Source of the DNA: an uncultured Sediminibacterium sp.
Lineage (GTDB): Bacteria > Bacteroidota > Bacteroidia > Chitinophagales > Chitinophagaceae
NCBI GenBank assembly: GCA_937907555.1
Contig: CALEST010000072.1
Span: forward strand, 1 to 13,378
Length of the DNA: 13,378 bases
Direction of reading: 5' to 3'
The notes beneath the pieces were generated by a model. The model saw nothing but the letters and a program-made list of their open reading frames with translations, was not told the DNA's origin and made no database searches. A program made the translations under genes and the position numbers. This document shows, one piece after another, positions 6,875-13,378 of this stretch; within the stretch, counting starts at the first letter, position 1, and each line of letters begins with the position of its first letter.

Positions 6875-8422
6875 ATGATGAAAAAAATCCTGTTCGGTGC
6901 AATGTTCCTATCAAGCGGAATTGCATACGGACAAAAAGAAGATGCATCTGCCAAATTTGCTGCATTAATTACCCCCGCTTCCATGAAGCAGAAATTAACC
7001 ATTCTTGCCGGACCGGAAATGGAAGGCAGAGAAACCGCTATGCCTGGCGAAAGAAAAGCGGCAGCCTATATTGAATCAGAATTCAAAAGAATGGGACTAA
7101 AGCCAGGCAATGGCAATAGCTATCAACAATACTTTAATGTATACCAGGACGAACTGGCCAGTATTGAATTAAGAGTAAACGGTAAATTGTACAACTGGGA
7201 CAAAGACTATATGATGTCTTTACAAACCATCTCCAACGGAGCTACCAGTTCCAAAGAATTGGTATTTGTGGGATACGGTCTTGTAGACAAAGCAGCTGGT
7301 ATAGATGATTATGCTGGTTTGGATGTAAAAGGTAAGATTGTAATGATGCTGGATGGTGCGCCAGCCGGATACAAAGCTCCGACTCCTGCACCAGGAACCA
7401 GAACGCCCAGTCCAATTTCAGGACCTGCTAAAGCAACTGCGGCAAGAACTGCAGGAGCAACAGGTGTTATTTTAGTTTCCAAAGATTTTCCACGCAAAAA
7501 TCCAACCGCTACCAAAGGCAATATGTACATGAACAAGCCTACTGGTGCGCCATTTATGATGATAACAGTTTCTGAAGAAATTGCTTCTGCCTTAGCTGGA
7601 AGAACTTCAAAACTGAGCAGTGATGCATTGGCTGGCCTTAACAAAGGCAAGTACAGTGCTGAACTTAGCATCAATGCCGAAAAAAAATCAATTGCACTAG
7701 AAACCAGCAATGTAATCGGAATTATTGAAGGCACTGACAAAAAAGACGAGTACGTTTTCATGACCGGACACCATGATCACCTGGGTAAAAGAGGCGATGT
7801 AATTTATTACGGAGCAGATGACGATGGATCTGGTACGGTAGGTGTAATGCAGATGGCAGAAGCTTTTGCAGCGGCTGCTAAAAAAGGCAACAAGCCTCGC
7901 AGAACTTTGGTGTTCATGACCGTGAGTGGAGAAGAAAAAGGTCTTTGGGGATCTCAATACTACTCTGACAATCCTATTTTCCCAATGGACAAAACCACAG
8001 TTGATTTAAATACCGATATGATTGGTCGTGTAGATACAGAAAGAAAAACAGCGGATACTTTAAACTATATCTACGTAATTGGTCACGACAAATTAAGCTC
8101 TGATTTAGCAAAGATTAATGAAGGCGTGAATGCCAAATACCTGAACATGACACTGGATTATAAATACGATGATCCAAAAGACGTGAACAGAATTTATTAC
8201 AGAAGCGACCATTACAATTTTGCCCGTAAAGGAGTTCCTATTTTGTTCTTCTATGATGGTATGTTAAAAGCTGAATACCACCAGCCAGGTGATACCGTTG
8301 ATAAAATCAACTTTGAACTAATGGAGAAAAGAGCAAAGCTGGTTTTCCATACAGCATGGGAAATGGCTAATAGAGATGAAATGCTAAAGCGCGATATTCC
8401 TTTAACTATGCCAGCGAGATAA
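6875..8422 (+). CDS. Secreted M28-family zinc metallopeptidase with PA domain
   Basis: Exported peptidase of 515 residues, probably an aminopeptidase acting in the periplasm or outside the cell. The signal peptide covers residues 1-19 (hydrophobic core ILFGAMFLSSGIAYG, cut before Gln20). A protease-associated (PA) domain lies at about 125-260, interrupted by a Pro/Ala/Gly-rich stretch (161-190). The M28 catalytic domain follows with a full co-catalytic two-zinc set: His299 and Asp301 (GHHDHLG), Asp315 (GADDDGSG), general base Glu353 with ligand Glu354 (SGEEKG), Asp381 (NTDMIG) and His446 (RSDHYNFA). No Type IX sorting domain is visible. ATG codons at 6875 and 6878 are both possible starts; they differ by one Met. 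It begins 11 bases after rpiB and ends at a strong terminator, closing the unit. Confidence 0.93.
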   Translation: MMKKILFGAMFLSSGIAYGQKEDASAKFAALITPASMKQKLTILAGPEMEGRETAMPGERKAAAYIESEFKRMGLKPGNGNSYQQYFNVYQDELASIELRVNGKLYNWDKDYMMSLQTISNGATSSKELVFVGYGLVDKAAGIDDYAGLDVKGKIVMMLDGAPAGYKAPTPAPGTRTPSPISGPAKATAARTAGATGVILVSKDFPRKNPTATKGNMYMNKPTGAPFMMITVSEEIASALAGRTSKLSSDALAGLNKGKYSAELSINAEKKSIALETSNVIGIIEGTDKKDEYVFMTGHHDHLGKRGDVIYYGADDDGSGTVGVMQMAEAFAAAAKKGNKPRRTLVFMTVSGEEKGLWGSQYYSDNPIFPMDKTTVDLNTDMIGRVDTERKTADTLNYIYVIGHDKLSSDLAKINEGVNAKYLNMTLDYKYDDPKDVNRIYYRSDHYNFARKGVPILFFYDGMLKAEYHQPGDTVDKINFELMEKRAKLVFHTAWEMANRDEMLKRDIPLTMPAR

Positions 8423-8478
8423 TCTCTTTATCATATTAAAACAACAGCCTAATTAAGTGTTACGCTGTTTAACAAATA

Positions 8479-8509
8479 AGCCCCGGTCTCAGATGAGCCG
8501 GGGCTTTTT
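8479..8509 (+). terminator. Terminator between convergent operons
   Basis: AGCCCCGG (8479-8486) pairs with CCGGGGCT (8498-8505). Inside it CTC/GAG continues the stem past a one-base bulge, leaving the tetraloop AGAT. Five T residues (8505-8509) follow on the plus strand, terminating the M28 gene. On the minus strand the stem is followed by CTTATTTGTT, a weaker U-rich tail, so it probably also ends the susC-susD transcript coming from the right. Confidence 0.9.
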
Positions 8510-8544
8510 GTAGCAGCAATCCTTAAACTTAAACTATCGAAAAC

Positions 8545-9969
8545 TTATTTAACCAACCACATTAATCCATAATTCTCATCCTTTCCTCCCAATGCAGTTA
8601 CTGCGGCTGCATAGTTAACAGGATTTAAAGATGCTTCTGTTGGTGAATAACCTAAACGCATGGGGATTCCTCTTGAATCCACGGCATCTACTGCAGGAGT
8701 TAATACAGGGAAACCAGTTCTGCGCCAATCTTTCCAAGCTTCATATCCAGCCAAATAGTTGTGTACCCATTTTTCTGTCATGATTTTCTTATGTCCGTCT
8801 ACAGATGTGTAAGCAATCTCGGGCAATGAAATGTAAGTATCATACTTTGCCTGATTAAATACACCATACATTTCCCAAGAAGCTTTAATAGCAGCCTTAT
8901 ATTTCGCCTCTGCCTCTACATCACCGCCAGCAACATAACCTAACTTAGCCGCTTCTGCCTGCATAAATAACACTTGTGCATAGTTGAATAAGGTAAGTGG
9001 TGAATCCTGACTTCTGAATGCAGTTCCAATTCTGCTATAAGCAGCAGGAATATTTACAGCTACGTTTCTGCCATAAGGCAATCCCTTAATAACGCCTCCT
9101 GCTAACGTTTCTGCAAAAACAGGCAATCTTGGATCCGCTTTTGGATCCATATAATCTGTCATTGTTTTACTAATAGCATAGTCATTACGATTACTAATGG
9201 TATAGTTATTATACCATGGATTGTAGTTATTGGGGTCGCCTGCAATGTATTTATAATTTATATTTTGTGCATTGCTGGCAATAACACCAGCAGCAACTGC
9301 AGCAGCGTATTCTGTTTTACCTTTAGCAAGGTCAGCTTTTGAAATTCGAAGCGCCATAACCATTCTCGTAGTATTAGCAAATCGCTTCCAGGCTGCCATA
9401 TTACCATTTAATAAGATATCCCCTACTACAGCTGTTTCTGATTCATTTATTTGCGCAACTGCTTCTGTTAGCTCTTTAAATAAAGCAGTATATATATCTT
9501 GCTGTTTATCATATTTAGGGGAATAATTCTTATCGCCCTGTAATGCTTCTGAATATGGAATATCACCCCATATATCAGTCATTTGCAAAAAGTAATACGC
9601 TTTTAAAATTCTTGCAACAGCAATCTGATTGTTTTTAGACCCATTGCCATTTGCAGAAGAAGAACCTGCATTATTATAGTTAATAATTGTTTGCAAATCA
9701 TACAAGGGCCCTGTGTACCAGCCAGCAAAACTAGAGTTTCTATCGCTATACAATGAAGATCCAGGATAAGGTCCTTCGGAAATATGTTGAATATACATTG
9801 AACCTAATCTTGCACTGGTTACATAAGTACTAAGCGCTTGTTCTGCATTGGTCAACAACGCTTTTGTAGAAGCAGTTGTTAGCTGTGCAGGGGAAATATT
9901 GGTATCGCCAAACTTGTTACAACTTTGTAACGTAGCCAGCAAACCAAAAACGATAAATATCTTTTTCAT
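8545..9969 (-). CDS. SusD/RagB-family outer-membrane lipoprotein (SusD-like_2 type)
   Basis: Surface lipoprotein of 474 residues that would form the lid of the SusC channel and bind the imported glycan, peptide or other ligand. The N-terminus is a lipoprotein signal with lipobox LQSC, so Cys17 is the lipidated residue. Motifs of the SusD-like_2 branch are visible: the SPAQLTTAS segment (26-34), a helical region ending in the WYTGPLYDLQTIINYN stretch, FLQMTDIWGDIPYSEAL (152-168), YDKQQDIY before a helix, MAAWKRFANTTRMVMALRIS, and a late EAWKDWRRTGFP motif. The length is normal and no break is seen. It lies 33 bases downstream of the SusC gene in the same direction, the standard operon order. 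The ligand cannot be deduced because no degradative enzyme is in the window. Confidence 0.93.
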   Translation of the reverse strand: MKKIFIVFGLLATLQSCNKFGDTNISPAQLTTASTKALLTNAEQALSTYVTSARLGSMYIQHISEGPYPGSSLYSDRNSSFAGWYTGPLYDLQTIINYNNAGSSSANGNGSKNNQIAVARILKAYYFLQMTDIWGDIPYSEALQGDKNYSPKYDKQQDIYTALFKELTEAVAQINESETAVVGDILLNGNMAAWKRFANTTRMVMALRISKADLAKGKTEYAAAVAAGVIASNAQNINYKYIAGDPNNYNPWYNNYTISNRNDYAISKTMTDYMDPKADPRLPVFAETLAGGVIKGLPYGRNVAVNIPAAYSRIGTAFRSQDSPLTLFNYAQVLFMQAEAAKLGYVAGGDVEAEAKYKAAIKASWEMYGVFNQAKYDTYISLPEIAYTSVDGHKKIMTEKWVHNYLAGYEAWKDWRRTGFPVLTPAVDAVDSRGIPMRLGYSPTEASLNPVNYAAAVTALGGKDENYGLMWLVK

Positions 9970-10002
9970 AAAATGTCTTTTTGTTTTTACTGAATTCGTT
10001 TA

Positions 10003-13000
10003 CTAAAATGAAGCCCTTAAGTTGAAACCAAATTGTCTCGTAGAAGAAAGCTGACCACCTTCACGGTAGAAGTTTTCCAACTCTGATGGATCAACACCCC
10101 ACTTTTTGGTAGTAGCCCATATTAACCAGGCATTTTGAACCATAAAACCAATATTGGCAGACTTTACAAAAGGAATAGATTTTAATGCAGATGCAGGAAT
10201 AGTGTATCCAAATCTGATTTCACGAAGCTTAATATAAGAAGCGTCTAATAATACATTGCCGGCGTCACGCTGACGAGCTGTGTACCAATAGGCCCTTGCA
10301 GAAATATAACGGTTGTTCTCCTTCCCAGCCAATGCACCATTGGCAAAAATGCCAGGAATACGAATACCACCATTACCTGTGTTACCACCTGCTGTAGTAT
10401 AAGCACCAGGATAATCTCTCCAATCATACCCTTTATCATTTACACCCACTGTTTCTTGTGAAAGTCCAGCACCTGTATTAAAGTTTCTAGTTTCAGAATA
10501 GAACAAACCGCCACTTTGGAAATCAATACCAAATGTTAAATCAAATGATTTATACTTTAATGAATTGAACATACCACCAGTGAATTTTGGCAATACTGTT
10601 CCAATTCTTTGATTGATATCATACAAAGGCTGACCTGTTGCGTCAATTAAAGTTTGTCCTGTTGTTGGATCTGTTCTCCATTTTCTTCCATAATAAGTGC
10701 CCCACTCACCACCTACTCTATGTTCTAAACGAGTATCATAACGATTGGTTGCATATAGGTAAGTATTAATACCTGGAGCCAATTCTTTAATACTGTTCTG
10801 ATTTTTAGCCCAGTTTAAAGTAACATCCCAGCTAAAGTTTCTGGTTTCAATTGGCTTACCACTAAGTGTAATTTCAATCCCCTTACTTTGAATATTACCG
10901 GCATTAATTTGTGCTGTAGAGAACCCACTTGCAGGTGTTACATCAATACCTAAGATTTGGTCGGTATTGTTATTTTGGTAATAAGTAACATCTAAACCAA
11001 TTTTCTTGAATAACCTTAATTCAACACCAAATTCATAGGCTTTGGTTAATGCAGGACGAATACCGCCTCCTTTAAATTGGTTGCCGATAGTTGCAGATGG
11101 ATTGGTTCCATAAAAAGATCCATTTCCAATAGCCAGATTAAGTGCGTGTGCACCTAAGTCTGAACCAACACTCGCATAAGATGCTCTTAATTTACCATAA
11201 GTTAGCCAGCTAGATTTTAGCAATTCAGTAAAGATGAAGCTGGTGCTTAAAGAAGGATATAAGTAAGAATTACTTTGTGAAGGCAATGCAGAAGACCAAT
11301 CGTTACGCAACGTACCTTCCACAAATAACATATCTCTCCAACCTACAGAAGCTTTACCAAGTACAGAGTTCACTGTTTTCTTTTCGTAAGAACGGCTTAC
11401 AGAAGGACGAGAAATAGAAGCAGCTATATCAAAATAGTTTGGAGAACTCAAGCCACCTTGTGTACCCATTGATAATGCGCTATAACTGTTCTTACGAACG
11501 TTGCCACCCACCATAGCATCTACAGAGAAATCGCCGAACTTATTTTTGTACATGATATTGGTTTCATAGTTCATTTCAGAATAACGATCCTGAGAAATAT
11601 CAAAATAATCCAATGTCAATGCACCAGTTGGCATTCGGCCAGTGTTTTCATTATTATAGGTATTGGCTCTTACATAAGACACAATGTTCAAGTGCTTATT
11701 AATTTTAATGTTCATGCCAATGTTTCCAACCAATCTATTTTGTGCCTGAGTAGAAAATGCTTCATTAACCATGAAATATGGATTATCCCAATATTGCGGT
11801 CTTCCATAAACTTTAATATCCGCACTGGCATTGGGGTCTCCAATATTCCATGAGTTTAAACTACCATCAGGTTCTCTATAGTTTTGCATGCGCTTCATGT
11901 CTATTTGACGCTGAAACCATTGGTTAAAATTCTGTGTGATATTTAATCCATCTAAACGATATCCTTCTGCAGGCTTTCCTTTAGTGCTATTGGTAGTATA
12001 GGTAAGATCGGTTGAAATGGTAATATACTTGCCAATATCAAATGATCCGTTCAACGCCAATTGATGTTGGTCTCTATTGGCATTTGGAATCATCAAACTT
12101 CTGTTTTGATTGGCATAAGTCATCCTGAAATTATAGCCTTCACCACCAGAAGAAAATGAAATCGAGTTATTTTTATTTACACCCGTTCTAAAGAAATCTC
12201 TAACATTATTAGGCTGGGGTGTCAATGGAGTTAATTGACCAAACTCTGCGCCAGGATACCAGCTCCAGTAAGCACGATAATTATCTCCATTCATTTTAGG
12301 ACCCCAGCTTTCATCTGCTCCATACTCTAACATACGTTGACCATTAAAAGCAGCCCAAGAGGCAGGATGAATTGCAGGATTGTACTTAAACAAATAAAAA
12401 CCTTGAGCATCAAACGATGTTCCTGCAGATGTTAATGAAGAAGAATAACCACCAGCGTATTCATTTTGATAAGGAGGCAATAATGCCAGCTTTTCAAAAG
12501 TTAATCCAAGATTCACATCTACACTGGTATATTTTTTACGAGAACCTTTCTTTGTAGTAATAACAACAGCGCCATTGGCAGCACGCTGACCATATAGTGC
12601 AGTAGAAGCAGGTCCTTTTAATACAGATACCGTTTCAATATTATCTAAAATAACGGCTGACTGGTTCGTGATGGTTCCATCTACCACAAAAATGGGAGCC
12701 TGTGGTCCTAGCCCTGTAACACCGCGAATTAATATATCAGCATTATCAAAAGAAGAACTGGGTGAGCCTACAAGCTGAATACCTGCTACTTTACCTGCTA
12801 AAGAAGTACTAATATCTAAAGATTTGGCAACGGTTAGATTTTCGCCCTTTACTTCTTGTACAGCATAACCAAGCGCTTTTTTCTCTCTTTTTACTCCTAA
12901 AGCCGTAACAACCACTTCACTTAGGTTATCTACTGCTTCTTTCATTTTAACGGAAGAGGCTTTGTCTGCTGGCAATTCTACCATCCCAAAACCAGTGGCA

Positions 13001-13215
13001 GTAAACTGCAGCACAGCATTTGGAGATACAGAAATCATGAAATTGCCATCCCCATCCGCACTTACTGCATTTTTAGTGCCTTTTTCTTTAACAGTAGCAG
13101 AAGGTACACCCACTCCATTGGTGTCTGTAACCTTACCCCTAACTGTTGTTTTTTGTGCATAGGTAGTATTCATAAAAAGAATAAAACCCAGCATCAACAA
13201 CAAAATTTTTCTCAT
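10003..13215 (-). CDS. SusC/RagA-family TonB-dependent outer-membrane transporter
   Basis: Outer-membrane beta-barrel of 1070 residues that takes up ligands captured by the partner SusD protein, powered by TonB-ExbBD. The signal peptide is residues 1-20 (ends NTTYA). A carboxypeptidase-regulatory-like beta-sandwich follows (about 24-93, VRGKVTDTNGVGVPSATV). A TonB-box-like region SEVVVTALGVKRE comes next (99-111). The plug domain (about 115-224) ends in LYGQRAANGAVVITTKKG, diagnostic of the SusC family. The barrel runs to the end and finishes with a C-terminal Phe, as outer-membrane assembly prefers. There is no N-terminal secretin/STN extension, so anti-sigma/FecR-coupled signalling of the FecA type is not expected from this receptor. 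It is the first gene of the susC-susD operon. Substrate unknown. Confidence 0.95.
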   Translation of the reverse strand: MRKILLLMLGFILFMNTTYAQKTTVRGKVTDTNGVGVPSATVKEKGTKNAVSADGDGNFMISVSPNAVLQFTATGFGMVELPADKASSVKMKEAVDNLSEVVVTALGVKREKKALGYAVQEVKGENLTVAKSLDISTSLAGKVAGIQLVGSPSSSFDNADILIRGVTGLGPQAPIFVVDGTITNQSAVILDNIETVSVLKGPASTALYGQRAANGAVVITTKKGSRKKYTSVDVNLGLTFEKLALLPPYQNEYAGGYSSSLTSAGTSFDAQGFYLFKYNPAIHPASWAAFNGQRMLEYGADESWGPKMNGDNYRAYWSWYPGAEFGQLTPLTPQPNNVRDFFRTGVNKNNSISFSSGGEGYNFRMTYANQNRSLMIPNANRDQHQLALNGSFDIGKYITISTDLTYTTNSTKGKPAEGYRLDGLNITQNFNQWFQRQIDMKRMQNYREPDGSLNSWNIGDPNASADIKVYGRPQYWDNPYFMVNEAFSTQAQNRLVGNIGMNIKINKHLNIVSYVRANTYNNENTGRMPTGALTLDYFDISQDRYSEMNYETNIMYKNKFGDFSVDAMVGGNVRKNSYSALSMGTQGGLSSPNYFDIAASISRPSVSRSYEKKTVNSVLGKASVGWRDMLFVEGTLRNDWSSALPSQSNSYLYPSLSTSFIFTELLKSSWLTYGKLRASYASVGSDLGAHALNLAIGNGSFYGTNPSATIGNQFKGGGIRPALTKAYEFGVELRLFKKIGLDVTYYQNNNTDQILGIDVTPASGFSTAQINAGNIQSKGIEITLSGKPIETRNFSWDVTLNWAKNQNSIKELAPGINTYLYATNRYDTRLEHRVGGEWGTYYGRKWRTDPTTGQTLIDATGQPLYDINQRIGTVLPKFTGGMFNSLKYKSFDLTFGIDFQSGGLFYSETRNFNTGAGLSQETVGVNDKGYDWRDYPGAYTTAGGNTGNGGIRIPGIFANGALAGKENNRYISARAYWYTARQRDAGNVLLDASYIKLREIRFGYTIPASALKSIPFVKSANIGFMVQNAWLIWATTKKWGVDPSELENFYREGGQLSSTRQFGFNLRASF

Positions 13216-13239
13216 TTGTTTAGGTTTTGGTTTAGAATA

Positions 13240-13288
13240 TTAAGATTTCAATATACATTAATTTGAAGTATTGTTAAAGAAATCTTAA
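13240..13288. repeat. 10-bp perfect inverted repeat in the susC leader
   Basis: TTAAGATTTC (13240-13249) is matched exactly by GAAATCTTAA (13279-13288) with 29 bases between the arms. Inside it CAATA (13249-13253) and TATTG (13269-13273) form a second, nested complementary pair offset by five bases. The inner arm sits 25-34 bases before the susC start codon. It could be a protein-binding operator or an RNA hairpin in the 5' leader. Confidence 0.5.
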
Positions 13289-13349
13289 AGGAATAAACAT
13301 TAAAAAGCTATTAAAATGGCTAAAAATCCCTAATTGTAGGAATAAGACA

Positions 13350-13364
13350 ATATCTTATAGATAT
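13350..13364. repeat. Short perfect dyad near the right edge
   Basis: ATATCT (13350-13355) and AGATAT (13359-13364) form a six-base inverted repeat around TAT. It lies 135-149 bases upstream of susC. In A+T-rich DNA such a short dyad can arise by chance; listed as a possible operator half-site pair. Confidence 0.25.
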
Positions 13365-13378
13365 CAGCTATAAAATGG

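Larger units (their letters stand above)
13216..13378 (-). promoter_or_regulatory. Leader and promoter region of the susC-susD operon
   Basis: These 163 bases to the window edge are A+T-rich and hold no credible gene. On the minus strand there is no exact TAnnTTTG; the nearest is TAGCTTTT (plus-strand 13303-13310), one mismatch away, which would give a leader of about 80 bases. Two dyads are present, described separately. Any regulator gene would lie beyond the right edge. Confidence 0.45.

Noticed and set aside
7309..7761. Minus-strand open frame of 150 residues inside the M28 gene
   Set aside because: It is opposite a complete peptidase with all zinc ligands. Its hydrophobic, Ala/Val-rich translation is the usual antisense shadow of the PA domain coding strand.
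9272..9526. Plus-strand frame inside the SusD gene
   Set aside because: Shadow of the intact minus-strand SusD coding sequence.
10003..13215. SusC as a sensory receptor signalling to the ECF sigma factor in the window
   Set aside because: The receptor has no N-terminal secretin/STN signalling domain, the putative anti-sigma factor lacks FecR features, and the two operons are separate and convergent with another unit between them.

Overview
The window looks like a stretch of chromosome from a Bacteroidota bacterium, probably a member of the Chitinophagaceae. That placement is inferred from a SusC/SusD outer-membrane pair, a TatC with the long cysteine-bearing periplasmic loop seen in this phylum, an A+T-leaning composition, exact TAnnTTTG (Bacteroidota -7 type) boxes and the absence of clear Shine-Dalgarno sequences. 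No tRNA, rRNA, CRISPR array, insertion sequence or phage gene was seen.

Layout. (a) 1-263 is an unassigned edge region with one open but unrecognised frame and a good -7 promoter box. (b) 274-1263 is an aldo/keto reductase of the Kv-beta-like type. (c) 1327-4161 is a tight three-gene unit: an ECF sigma factor (TTG start), an overlapping single-span membrane protein that is probably its anti-sigma factor, and a secreted DUF4097-like beta-repeat 'adhesin'. A strong hairpin terminator at 4213-4241 closes it. (d) 4269-8422 is a compact four-gene unit: a CNNM/CorC-type membrane protein, TatC, ribose-5-phosphate isomerase B and a secreted M28 zinc peptidase. It ends at a terminator (8479-8509) that probably also serves the converging genes. 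(e) 13215 down to 8545 on the minus strand is a susC-susD operon for a TonB-dependent outer-membrane uptake complex of unknown substrate. Its 163-base leader carries a 10-bp inverted repeat.

How the genes fit together. The sigma/anti-sigma/adhesin unit reads as a cell-envelope signalling module: the sigma factor would be held by the membrane protein and released on an envelope cue, and the secreted beta-repeat protein is either output or sensor. The mature adhesin has only two cysteines, in a C-terminal CxxC, and the putative anti-sigma factor has a single predicted periplasmic cysteine near its C-terminus; a redox link is speculative but testable. The CorC-TatC-RpiB-M28 unit mixes envelope and housekeeping functions. 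The Sus pair has no enzyme or regulator in view, so its substrate cannot be assigned.

Most of the window is ordinary. I did not find a convincing new multi-gene system. The sigma/anti-sigma/adhesin unit and the susC leader dyad are the best leads.
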